Shown here in pieces: positions 22,582-34,100 of a stretch of 64,000 bases of DNA. The notes beneath the pieces were generated by a model. That model was not told where the DNA came from, did no database searches, and saw only the letters and a list, made by a program, of their open reading frames with translations. The stretch is from Lyophyllum atratum. Taxonomy: Eukaryota; Basidiomycota; Agaricomycetes; Agaricales; Lyophyllaceae. Position 1 is the stretch's first letter, and each line of letters starts with the position of its first letter. The stretch lies in contig JACGCN010000023.1 in assembly GCA_014905825.1 (NCBI GenBank), positions 558,001-622,000 on the forward strand. Reading direction: 5' to 3'. Position numbers and translations under genes: made by a program.

Positions 22582-25500
22582 ATGTCCAAAGTCTTGCCCA
22601 CTCCTGCCAAAAGGGTGCTCCCATCCAAGGAGGGCACGCTTTTCAAGGAGTTGCTCACTCTTTACGAAACAAGGCAACTCAAGAAGGGCCTCAAAACTGC
22701 TGATCAGGTCCTCAAGAAATTTCCCGAACATGGTGGTGCGTCTACCCGCTAGCAGTCTGGCCAGCACACTGGGGCGCTGATTCTTTCTTCAGAAACACTA
22801 TGCATGAAAGGGCTCATCTTGACCCACATGGGAAAGCGGGAGGAAGGGATCGACCTGGTTAAGAAGGGTGTCAGGCTAGACCTAACGTCCCACATCTGCT
22901 GGCACGTTTTCGGCCTCATCCAGAAAGGAGAGAAAAATTATGAGGAGGCGCTGAAGTCGTATACACAAGCCCTACGCTTCGACAAAGTGCGTTCGTGTCC
23001 GAGAAAATATGGTAATACACCTAATTTGAGACCTCGGGCAGGAAAACCTGAATATCCTGCGAGACGCGGCCCAACTGCAGACTCAATTGCGACTCTTCGA
23101 CGCATTGGTAGAGACTCGACATACCCTCCTGAGAATACGACCCACGCTCCGGCAACATTGGATTGCATTGGCGGTTGCTTATCACCTGAATGGAAACCTT
23201 GTGGAGGCACGGAAGACATTGGAACACTATGAACGGATGTTGAAGGTGGGTACTTCACCAACTTCCCGGTTTTTATCTAACATCCCTTCCTTAGAACATC
23301 CCGGATTACGATATTGAGCATTCCGAAACTCTGCTATATCACATCTATCTCCTCGAAGAAATGGGTGAATTTTCTGAGGCCCTTTCTCTACTCGACGTGA
23401 ATGCCAAATCGCGCGCCATCGTGGACCGCACAGCGATCATGGAAACTCGAGGTTTGTCGTTCATTCTTTTCCGAATTCTGTCCTAACCCACGTCAGCCCG
23501 GTTACTCTCTAAACTCGGGTCGGATGACGCGGAACACGCATGGCGTGTATTAATCGAGCATAATTCTGATTGCTACGACTACTACCAGGGATACCTTTCC
23601 AACCAAGGTATTTCTCTCGGTGAGGGAATACACTTCATACAACATCCTCATCTGACCATGAGCCAGACACAACAAGCACTGACGCCCTGACAATCCTCCG
23701 TGATTTCTCCACTCAGCTCCCAAAGGCTGCTGCACCCCGACGCCTAGCGCTGAACATCGCCACTCGGGATGACTTCCGTGACCTGGTCAAACCATACCTC
23801 CTCTCGGGGTTGACCAAAGGCGTTCCTTCTCTTTTTGTCGACATAAAAGCGCTCTACACCGACGATTCCAAGCGGCAGATTGTTGAAGAGATCGTCGAGG
23901 CTGCCCGCGCAGAGTTCTCCCCAGACTCCACCTCCGCCTCCTCATCCTCTGCTGCTGCTGCAGTGGAGCCCACGACATACCTCTGGACGCTCTATTTCCT
24001 CGCCCAGCACTATTCGTATCTCTCACGCGCGAAAGAGGCGCTTGACACGATTGAAGTCGCACTCGCACACACACCGACGCTACCAGAACTCCATACGTGT
24101 AAGGCACGCTCACTGAAGCGCGCTGGTGACCTCTTCGGCGCATCGCGCGCATTGGACGAAGCACGGCTCTTGGATGGTCAGGATCGCTTCCTCAATACCA
24201 AGGCTGCCAAGTACCTTCTACGGGCAGGATTGGTCGAAGAGGCTAGCGCTATCTTGGGTCTGTTTACCAAGGTATGTACATCATTTCGTGACATGTATTT
24301 CGGATGCCGCTAAATAATACTTCCCAGAAAGACGCGGCGAGCCCTGGCGCTGATTTAGAGGATATGCAATCATTGCTGTGCATCTTGGAAGAAGCCGATG
24401 CACACTATCGCAATGGGAAGCCGAATCTGGCGTTGAAGAAATACCTGGCAGTACAGAAGGTCGGCGGCTCATATAGGCAGCTCCCATTACTTCATCATTG
24501 ACGTTACGACGATATTCAGATCTTCAATGAGATTGAAGACGACCAGTATGATTTCCATGGGTACAATCTGCGGAAGTTCACGCTCAATATATACATGAAG
24601 TGGGTCCTTAACTGCCTCGAACTTGTGCTTTACTGAGCGTTCTCCACCAGGTTGGTAAAATGGGAAGATCATCTGCGATCGCATCCTGGCTATGTCCATG
24701 CAGCACTATCAGCCTCACGGGTATGCCATATCCCCCAGCCTTCGAACCACCCTAAGTTTGTTGACATAGATATACATCGCCGTCCACGACGATCCCTCGA
24801 TCGCCTCTACCGCATCATCGTCAGGTAAGATTCTTAATTACTCCATCCATGGCCTCAGGCTAATACAACCCATGGCGGCATCCTACAGTGCCACTTACAG
24901 ACGCCGAAAAGAAGGCCAAGAAAAAGGCCAAGAAGGCCGCGCAGAAGATGCAAGAAGACACCAAGAAAGGTACTCCCTTATTTGCCTTCCCGGACCATAT
25001 GTTCTTCCCTGAGCTCCAATCTTTCACTCAGTCCCCGCAGCCTCCGCAAATGAGGACAAAGGTCTCGAGGTCGCCCCACCCAAGGACGAGGACCCCGAGG
25101 GCCTAAAGCTCCTTAGCGTTGCCGACCCTCTCGAACAGGCCGCCAAGCTCCTCCTCCCGCTCAATAACCTCGCAACCGACAACATCGATGCGTGGATCCT
25201 TATCTACGACGTCGCAATTCGGAGAAGTACACTTCCCACTCCCGCCGTCTGCCCCGCCGTTTCTCAATGACTTCCCTGTACAGAAAAACTCCTACAGGCC
25301 GTGAAAGCCCTGAATCGAGCGCGTGCGCTGGACCCCGAGCACCCAGAGCTGCATATCAGACTCGTGCACTTCCGTCAAGCAGTCTCGGCCCTCCCGCAAC
25401 CGCCACCTGCGCCCATCGGGCCGCTCGTCACGGAGGCTTTGGCGCAGCTGCTGCATGATGAGGTGTCGCTGGACACGTATAACTCGCAGTACCTCCAGCG

Positions 25501-25883
25501 ACATGCGCCCAACCCCCGTGCCGTCCTAGCTGCTGCGAAGGTCGGACGAGCCCTTCAGGCGCCGCTGCAGGATGTTGAGGCGACTCTGTTCTCGGCCCTT
25601 GGGGCGGACTCAAAGCTTGATATCCCGGTACGTGTTCTTCGAGTCGTCAGTTCTCCTTGCAAGTGCTTACTTGTACGTTTAGGTTGCGCTAGAAATCGTG
25701 TCGTTCTTGGGGTTGATCAAGTCAGAGAGACTGGAGGAGTTCCGTAGCGCAGCCGATGCACGGTTTGAGCTGTCGACTATATTCAAGCCTGCAGCGGAGC
25801 TTGAGGTTCTGAGGAAGCGGGCACAGGTCGGGGAGGCAGAAGCGAAAGAGGAGGCAAAACCGGAGGATAATGCCCCGGTATGA
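22582..25883 (+). CDS. NAA15: NatA auxiliary subunit (Naa15/Nat1), TPR protein
   Basis: Naa15 anchors the catalytic Naa10 to the ribosome in NatA, which acetylates N termini exposed after Met removal. The start MSKVLPTPAKRVLPSKEGTL leads to the first TPRs: LYETRQLKKGLKTADQVLKK, MKGLILTHMGKREEGIDLVK and CWHVFGLIQKGEKNYEEALK. Later blocks include HWIALAVAYHLNGNLVEARK, LYHIYLLEEMGEFSEALSLL, LAQHYSYLSRAKEALDTIEV, and a Lys-rich helix ADAEKKAKKKAKKAAQ-like segment near 24.9 kb that matches the conserved basic region of Naa15. The C terminus ends EEAKPEDNAPV at 25883. About ten exons join with small introns. The ATG at 22582 is the first in frame; GTG at 22570 is not considered. It is cytosolic and ribosome-associated. 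Confidence 0.93.
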
Positions 25884-26350
25884 ACGTAGACGTAGACATC
25901 AGCGATATCAAGATCCAAGGGGCGCGCAATCTATTGGCTTATTGAGGATAATTTCGGTGCGATCATCCAACCCCCGTATGTACGGTACATGCAGGACTAA
26001 TTCACTACCTGAACAAGTCTGATGATGCCATGATGTGAGTCATTAGTATATCGCATCGAAAACTGACGCGCTTCGAAGGCGAGGTAATGGTTTCCACTAC
26101 TATCGACCTCAAACACCCCAACACAAAAGAACTCATTGGCAATTGAACACACAAGAATCGACTCATGAGATGAAAAACACATATAATGGGTGCAGATTCA
26201 TTAATGTGAGGGCCGTCAGTCACTAAACGTCGAGGATGCCGAGGCTGTCGTGTCGCAGAGATATATGAGATGGACGTGCATATCATATTTGGCGTCGTGT
26301 AGAGTGAAAAGTGGAGAGTAACATAAGCCATAATACAACAGATGACACGC
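25884..26350. other. Convergent 3' region NAA15 / eL42
   Basis: Both neighbouring genes end here (plus and minus). It should hold two 3' UTRs. I see no gene. Confidence 0.5.
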
Positions 26351-27015
<665 letters not shown>

Positions 27016-28095
27016 TTTTGTTGGCGGCGACGATGAGCTTGATCCTTACCTCTCCACTTGCGTTGTCCTGCGCCTTTCGGCAATTACCGAGCTCTCGTCA
27101 TGTACAGTTCTTCAGCTTTAGGTTTGAGCTCCGATAACTGGATGATTGTGCGGCTTCTCGGCAGTCCAAATTTCTGCCATCCTCCACGACCGGGGAGTCG
27201 GGGACCCCCAGCTGTCAATGTAATTGGCGATGCGCGACGTTGGTAACACCGGCCGATATGCTTCTGGTTCGACCAGAGGAAAACATCGGGATGCATGAAT
27301 TCGTCACCACTGTGCGCGTGCTTGAACTGTTGGGCAGTAACTAGTAACTGGTCACCGTTCAAGTATCTTTCTCCCTCCTGCGCTGGCACCTCTTTCGTGT
27401 GTCATCTGGCACCCAGTGTACTCGCGATCTTTTCGTCCTTCTCGTGCTTATCCTGATGAGTTTCGTTTTATACACTGCCGTCTTTGCATCTAGCATTCCT
27501 CTGGGACTGCAACCACGACATGTGCCATATGTTAGTCATTGTGGCCTTCGTTTCGAGAGGGCTTCGACTGAGCTAAACGTTTCTGGAAGCACAGCGACAT
27601 TTCATGAAGTCATTTTTATAAGCGATCGAATCCTACCTCCTGGATATGTTTTTTTTGCTGGTGATGAGTACTAGTAATGGTTGTGTCTTTCCGAAACCTC
27701 CCATGCACAGTACATGTCTGTGGCGCCTCATAAAAGTATGGTGGGCTTCGGCGGTCTAAACTGGATCTATGAGTTTTCGGGGACAGGCAAAGAGGCCAAT
27801 TTCCGAAAAAAACTCGACGAGGTGGTCTACATTTTACGACTTTGGACATGGCTTTTGTCCAAGAACTCATGGGGGCAGAGATGGAACGGTGACAAAATGG
27901 GACGCCGGTCGCTGGAGGTAAATGGACATATACCCCGCGAGGTGTTATCACTAGTAGTACATGGGGGATTGCATGTGCACGCTTCAAGCCTGAAATAAAT
28001 GATGTATCGTACTGCATGAGTCGAAGAAAAGACGACGTGTATGAATCGACGATCAAAAGAGCTAAAAGCACACCCTACGACAAAAGAAAACATCT
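27016..28095. other. Intergenic region upstream of eL42
   Basis: About 1.1 kb between the eL42 start and the 3' end of the GNAT gene. Open frames at 27084-27389 (minus) and 27399-27674 (plus, GTG start, hydrophobic head) have no family resemblance. The eL42 promoter should be at the left end. Confidence 0.4.
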
Positions 28096-29749
28096 TTAGA
28101 GTGGTTGGCTGACATTAGACATCCATTCGTCATCTTCAGAGTCGCCGAAGCTGGCCACGGACAGTCCAGATGATTCAGCCTCTGAGTCCGAAGATTCCAT
28201 CAGATCCCATGCGGACGAGGAAGAGGACGACGATGAAGCGCCGCTGAAGTAACCGCTGGGGCTCACAGAGCGCATTGACTCTTCATCTGATTCGGATGAG
28301 GGTGGGAAGTTGAAGGTACCGCTTTCCCAACCATTTTGCGACGAAGGAACCGCCTCCGAAACTTCCCTCTTCTTCCCCGTCGCATTCAAGTTTTCCCGCT
28401 GAATCACGGCCTCCCACGGATCCTCTCCTTCCATTGTATCTTTCCCTTCTGGATCATCCCCGATTTTTCTGAAGTCGCTCTGAGTCGGCGTCTGTGCCCT
28501 TACTAACGTTGCCGACTGCTTCATTACCATTCCTTCTTCCCAATTTAAGAGCTCCTCGCGTTCACGTTGGTGTCGCGCGAATAACTCATCCCAGACTGAT
28601 TTCGGTGCAGCCCGTGCAGCTCTCTGGGCAATGACGCCATCACGCTCGCGCAGTGCCCAGTCGGTATCGAGGAGTCCCATATACGTGACGTCCTTGAATA
28701 CTTTCTCCAGCGGGCTAAAAAATCCACGGCGTCGCGTGCCTTCATTGTCAAACCTCCTATAAACGGGATGAAGATCAGCTAAGGCAAAGATTCAGCAACA
28801 AATCATGATGGGACGTACATCTGAGTAAAGAGACAAATGGCGTTGTTTTTGGCGACGTGGTCCGGCAGAACAGCTTGCACGCGGTGACACTGTCCGTCTT
28901 GAAACGCCTTCTTCAGGACCAGATCGATGGCCTGGCCAGCGTAGCCTTTGCCTCGATACTCAGGCTCGAGAATGATACCAATATTGAGCTCCCGCACATG
29001 CAAAGGGTCGTCTTGATAAACGTTCGGTTGCATCAGGTATATAAGGCCAATTGCTTCATCAAGGCCTTCTCCCTTCTTTTCGACCTCAAACTCAAACTCG
29101 TATGGTAAATTGTCATCGGCATCGTAGAGCGCGAGAGCGTGCGCATAATTGAGGTCGTCGTGCTCGGAATCAGACTTGACAGTGGGGGGTGTCGTGGGGG
29201 AGGCAGGCCAGATGACGGAGTCGGAAGGATCGGTATTCCGCTGGGAGCACCGTGAATTTGAGGGGTGGGCGTCAGCAGAGAGCTTGCGAATTTTGCTTTG
29301 AGATTGGTCAAGAGGTACCTTAGCAACTTGGCTCCTCTTCGCTGATCGTGAGCGCTTCCTTGGGCTCTTCACCTCATTTGAAAGAGCTTTTGGCGTGGAA
29401 GACTGGATGGACGAGGGCTATATGGATCGGGCCGTGGTGAGAAAGCGGCGGGAAACTTGGATAGAGGTATACATACCGATGCTGGCGCTTGTGGCTCGAC
29501 TGGCGCTTTGGCGGCTGTCGACTGCCACGGTCCACGTTTCTTCATGATGACTCCAAAGTAGTACGCCATCTCGGAAAATGTGATCAGGTCTAAGTCTGGG
29601 TGTGAGGTTTCAACTGTGGCGACCTGGAGCTTCTCGAAGAGGTTGAAGAGTTGGTCGAGACGGCCGTCCTGCCCTTGCAGCTTGTCCGCCAAGTAGACGT
29701 CGCTCCTCGTATCTGCAGCCCACAGGTTTACCTTGTCCATTGCTGACAT
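28096..29749 (-). CDS. GNAT-fold N-acetyltransferase with long disordered C-terminal tail
   Basis: Three exons join in frame across introns near 29478-29420 and 28819-28757. The N-terminal 90 residues (MSAMDKVNLWAADTRSD, then YLADKLQGQDGRLDQLFNLF) are a helical block ending in EMAYYFGVIMKKRGPWQ. After a basic Ser/Lys linker comes a GNAT core: a strand with DEAIGLIYLMQPN, then LNIGIILEPEYRGKGYAGQA, which is the acetyl-CoA pyrophosphate loop (R-G-K-G-Y-A), then HRVQAVLPDHVAKNNAICLF and the final strand block MRFDNEGTRRRGFFSPLEKV. The last 150 residues are acidic and Ser-rich. The fold resembles ribosomal-protein or small-molecule N-acetyltransferases; the acceptor is unknown. A longer start at 29827 is possible but less likely. 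Confidence 0.75.
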
Positions 29750-30561
29750 ACTTGCAGAAACAACGGTGCGATATGCAGTTGTCTCGAGCCTTGAAACTCG
29801 CAAGCACAGGGCAGGGGAAGTTAGCAAGAGGGGCCACCGCCTGAGCGCTAGTTTTACGTTAGATTACCATGAGCCAAGTCACCTGCACGGTTGCGGTCTG
29901 TTGCGGTGAGCAGATTGGCGCTTAAAGAGCGCCCGATATTAATAGGGCGTGAGACATGTCTGACCTGCGAACGAGAAGAGGTTGTCCTCGATAGCCGAAG
30001 ACGGTGTTAATGAACTGAGAAAAGGCATGGAGGGTCCAATTGGTGGCGAAACGCCGAACTCAACAGCGCACAAGTCCTGTAACTTCAAGGGCCACGGAGT
30101 CTATGAGCTTTGTTTGGCTATGCCTTCGATATTGGCTCTACGTACTAACCTTATCTAATCTAAATAATTAGTACGGCCAAGAGATGGGAAGCCCTTCATA
30201 TCTTCCAACTATTTCACGACAGATCGTACACCGTGACACCTTTTTGAGCTTGACAATCTTAATTGCCTTATCTACAAGGCAATTGCTCCACCGTTGATCG
30301 CTGACATGGTGGCAGAGATGATGCTACGATATACGCTAGGATAGAGGCTCAAGTTCTCCCAAGTGAGGGGCTGAAGCGGACGACTAAGCGAATGTAGGTT
30401 ACAATTCTTGTCATTCCACTAGTGATAGCGCGGTCACAGACATATATCAGCTATCAACTACCAGTTCTCCCTATGCGACACTAACCACGAAGTCTCAGTC
30501 GTCAGGTCCAATAACGCGAATAAACGTATCACTCACACCTCTTGAAGAGCACTCGAATTGT
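29750..30561. other. Intergenic region upstream of the GNAT gene
   Basis: About 800 bp, containing the GNAT promoter and the 3' UTR of the secreted-precursor gene. I see no open frame worth calling and no RNA gene. Confidence 0.45.
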
Positions 30562-31092
30562 CTACTGGCAGGTGCCGTTGATGCAAATCATACCCAGGCC
30601 TAGAGAGCGAGCCAGTCAGTGTGTTGGCCTTGATGGAGAAAGCAATGAAGAAAAGGACTCACAATCCTTCGACGTCTTGCACGACCGCCTCGCGTTGAGC
30701 GTCTCAGGCTCTACTTCTCGGCGATGCTTCCTTCGTCCAGTGCCGCCTGGCGATGGGGGGCCTCTAGCTTCGACGGCGTCATCCAACGCTCGGCGATGCT
30801 TCCTTCGCCCGGTGCCGCCTGGCGACGGGGGACCTCTAGCCTCGACGTCGTCGTCCAAAGCCCTGCTATGTTTCTTCTTGTAAACCTTATTCCAATCAAC
30901 GAACTCGCCTCTCGCGTCGAGGGTCTCAGGCTCGAAGTCGCGCTGGAAGACGTCCCACTCTGCCTCGTGGCGGGCTGCGAGGTTACGTGCCGTGAGGCGC
31001 GCGAGGTGGAGGTCGGCGGTGGGCTCGGCGGCGACGGTCCAGCTGGTGAGGACGGCGGGGATGGTGATGAGAAGGGCAGAGGAGAATTTCAT
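30562..31092 (-). CDS. Secreted precursor with Kex2-type dibasic repeats and C-terminal four-Cys peptide
   Basis: Exons 31092-30663 and 30599-30562 (63-nt intron) give 155 residues. The N terminus MKFSSALLITIPAVLTSWTV is a signal peptide, cleaved near AAEP. Residues 78-101 and 102-125 are two near-identical 24-residue units, ALDD(D or A)VEARGPP plus SPGGTGRRKHRR, each ending in dibasic sites. A further EPETL(D/N)AR motif occurs twice (about 54 and 128). The last 19 residues after NARR are SCKTSKDCLGMICINGTCQ, four cysteines, which the intron splits. This is the layout of a Kex2-processed repeat protein: signal, spacer, repeats flanked by RR or KR-like pairs, released peptides. Function is unknown; pheromone-like signalling, a secreted defence or wall-associated peptide are all open. 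Confidence 0.75.
30718..30861 (-). repeat. Two tandem 72-nt coding repeats
   Basis: Two adjacent 72-nt units (30861-30790 and 30789-30718) encode the two 24-residue repeats of the secreted precursor. They differ at a few bases, with one amino-acid change (D to A at unit position 5). The near identity suggests recent duplication or conversion. Confidence 0.8.
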
Positions 31093-32550
31093 GATGGTAG
31101 TTGGGTGGTTGTGTGTGAAGAGACCGGCTCTGAGGGATTCATGTTACCTGAGCAGGGTTTTATACCGCAACTCGACGCGCCTGCCAGACTCAGCGGTCAT
31201 GCTGTTGTGAGGACACGATGCGGTTGCAGGCGATTGCATCTGCTTGCCTCTGGTTGCTCTGTGCATCGAATGTGAATCAGAGATGCTGCTATACTTAGAT
31301 GCGGTGAGTTTTGGTAGACTCTTGGTTCCTGAAAACGTGCGATGGTCCTGTTCCTGGCTGTTCCTGGTCGACATGGTTACCAAGGCCATGATCAGGGGTC
31401 TTCAGGGTTTTGAGGACTGGCTATTACATTAAGTAAAGTTCATCGTCGCCTCGAAGTTGTTTCTTGAATTAAGCTGCTCATTCCAAGACGAAAATCGCTG
31501 GAATACATCGGCGAGGGTTGTGTTGACAGAAAATCTACTGAAAGCAGTTTCGGTGCTTAGGTTCGATCCTAGAATTCCCCTAGTACTTTTGCATCTTCAT
31601 CTATCTTCATGTGAGGGACGATAGTGATCTGAGATCAACGATGGGCTGCCAGAACCTATAAGTAGATCTAGAATCAGATGACCGCATTGTCCGGTCTAGG
31701 GAAGAGAGCCGAAAGCAGGAAGTAAGGGCCTGTACAACGGTGACTAGCTGATGGTGGAAAACTTGCGGGGAAATGACGCCGAACTGGTATCGAGACGAGA
31801 CCTCATTCAATGAGGGGAGAGTCAAAGGAAGGAGAGACACCAAAAGAGAGCGCGCGGCTCAGGCGTTAGGGGCACAAGTCCGTGAGGTTTGCGGGCACAT
31901 AAATATAAGTTTCTGGTCGCCCAAGCTCTTTCGCATGGATGCGCGATGAAAGGCCGAATTCAAGCTGGCACGGGAGAGTGCACGTACATGAGTATAGTGT
32001 CAAAGGAAAGAAGAAAACAGAGAAGAGGGGTGAGTAGATAAGATGGGTGGGAGAAAGAAGGCAAGAACGAGCTCTATGTCACTGTACATGTGAGTGATGG
32101 GGAAAGAAGCAGGAGAGAGGAGCGGGAGGTGAGAAAAGATCTATATAGGCGTAGCATGACTAAGGTGTGTCTATGAGAGAGGTGAAAGAGATGTTATGCA
32201 AAGGGGGAGAGATGAGATTAGATGATACATAGATCGCTTGCATAGGCCTCGGTCAAATGTTTTGACCAGCTCTGACATTGACAATGAGTCCTCCAGCGAG
32301 AGCAGCCACCGCAAATATTTTGAGCACCAACCACCACGTGCTCAAGCTGTACATCGAATCGCGTGTTACCCAGCAGCGAAACTCACCAGCGAACGTCGAA
32401 CGTGCGCATGACAACCTCCACACCCATCCTTCCGATTCACCCGATGGAACGAGTTTATGCGCCCGTAGCATTCGCCCAACCTATTAAAGGCCCTCCCTCC
32501 CCTATGCATCCCAACCCAACCCATCCAACCCCTCCCCCACCCTAAAAACA
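31093..32550. other. Divergent 1.46-kb upstream region
   Basis: This lies between the starts of the secreted-precursor gene (minus) and the PHP gene (plus). It carries both promoters. The stretch 31900-32220 is purine-rich on the plus strand (many GAGAG and GGAAAGA runs). Open frames at 31607-31843 and 32253-32471 (both minus) have no family resemblance. Confidence 0.45.
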
Positions 32551-34100
32551 ATGGGCTTCGCCGCCCTCGCCATCGCCGCTCTCGGCCTGTGCCTCGCCTC
32601 CACCGCCGCTGCAGGCTCCACGACCAAAGTCCTCACGGGCCACATCAACCCGGACCAGGTGTACTCCTTCGTCTACGTCCCCTTCGACGTCCCCGTCGGC
32701 ACGCAGTCCATCTACGTGTACCAGAACTACAGCCTCAAGGGCCAGGGCAACGCGTGCGACTTGGGGGTGTTTGACCCGCGCGGGCATGAGGACCCCCAGG
32801 GCGTTGGGTTCCGTGGCTGGTCTGGTGGATATCGTAACAACTTCACTGTATGTACCGACATGTAAAAACAATACTAGGATCACACTGACGCACGCATTTG
32901 GGCTAGATTACCGAGGCCTCAGCCACCCCTGGCTACATCGCCGGTGCAGTCTACCCAGGCACCTGGAACGTCGTCCTCGGCCCCTACACCTCCGTCCCCT
33001 CCGGCATCGACTACGAACTCACCGTCACCCTCTCCACCGACCCCGTCCCCGGAGGCTACTTCGCCCCCAACTTCTCCCCCTCCCGCGTCGGTCCCGACCC
33101 CGCCCCCGCCGAGAAGTGGTACCGCGGCGACTTCCACGTGCACACGTACTTCTCGGACGGCGACCACGCGCCGTCGTTCATCGTGGATATGGCGAAGAAC
33201 CAGTCGCTTGACTTTTTTTACTCGACGGACCATAATACCCAGGCGTCGAACCTTATTTGGGGCGAGGCCCACCCGGCTGATATGTTCGTTGGTCGCGGTA
33301 TCGAGGTCACCACACGCAGCGGGCATTGGGGCGCTCTGGGCCTTGACCGCTGGCAGTGGATCGACTTCCGTCCGCAGGCCAACACCCCCGGCGTCGACGT
33401 CGCGTTCGCCAACGTCCGCGAGGCCGGCGGGTTCGTCTCCATCAACCACCCCTACATCTCTTGCGTAAGTGCATCATCACTCAGCCCACGATATAAATGA
33501 TAACTGACGGGTATGGTGCACACAAAGCCTGCGTGCAACTGGACCCTAAGCGACTTTGTCGACGCGGACGGTATCGAGGTCTGGAACGGGCCCTTCGACG
33601 GGCCCAGCAACCAGACCATCGCAAAGTGGCAGGAGCTCCTCGCCGCGGGTAACCGCGTCACCGCCCTCGGTGGCTCGGACTACCACCGTGCCCCCCGTCT
33701 CGTCGGGCAGCCTACGACCGTCGTCCGCACCAACGCGCTCACCGACGCGGGTATCATGGACGCGCTCCGTCGCCAGCGCGTGTACATCGTTGAGGGCCCC
33801 GGCATGGAGATTGAGTTCACGGTCACCGCTGCCAGTGGGCAGGTCACGGAGGTCGGTGATGTGGTCACGGGCTCGGGCGCCTTCACTGCCAAAGTCGAGG
33901 TCAAAGGCATGAAGGCTGGGATTTTGACGCTCATTGGCCCGAAGGGTCCCATCTACCAGCAGAAGATCACGACGTCCCCGGCTACCGTCACCCATAAGAA
34001 GGTCGAGGGGGACTTCGTCCGTGTGGAGATCCGCGACGCGACTGGGTCGATGCTTGGCATGACCAACCCCATCTATTTCCACCAAGTGCAAAAGTCTTGA
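32551..34100 (+). CDS. Secreted PHP-fold metallophosphoesterase
   Basis: PHP proteins are metal-dependent phosphoesterases. Exons 32551-32847, 32907-33464 and 33528-34100 join in frame. MGFAALAIAALGLCLASTAA is a signal peptide. A beta-rich N-terminal domain (about residues 22-165, VYSFVYVPFDVPVGTQ, NNFTITEASATPGYIAGAVY) precedes the PHP barrel, which starts WYRGDFHVHTYFSDGDHAPS with the H-x-H metal motif. Further ligands are FYSTDHNTQ (D-H), VGRGIEVTT (E), INHPY (H) and ALGGSDYHRAP (D-x-H). The C-terminal 90 residues form another beta domain with VEGPGMEIEFTVTAASG. The motifs are complete, so it should be active. Several N-x-S/T sites fit secretion. The natural substrate is not inferable. Confidence 0.85.

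Noticed and set aside
27084..27674. Open frames on both strands upstream of eL42
   Set aside because: One uses a GTG start, and neither has a domain or splice support.
31545..31580. GGTTCGATCC, a tRNA B-box-like word
   Set aside because: No A box or cloverleaf could be folded upstream.
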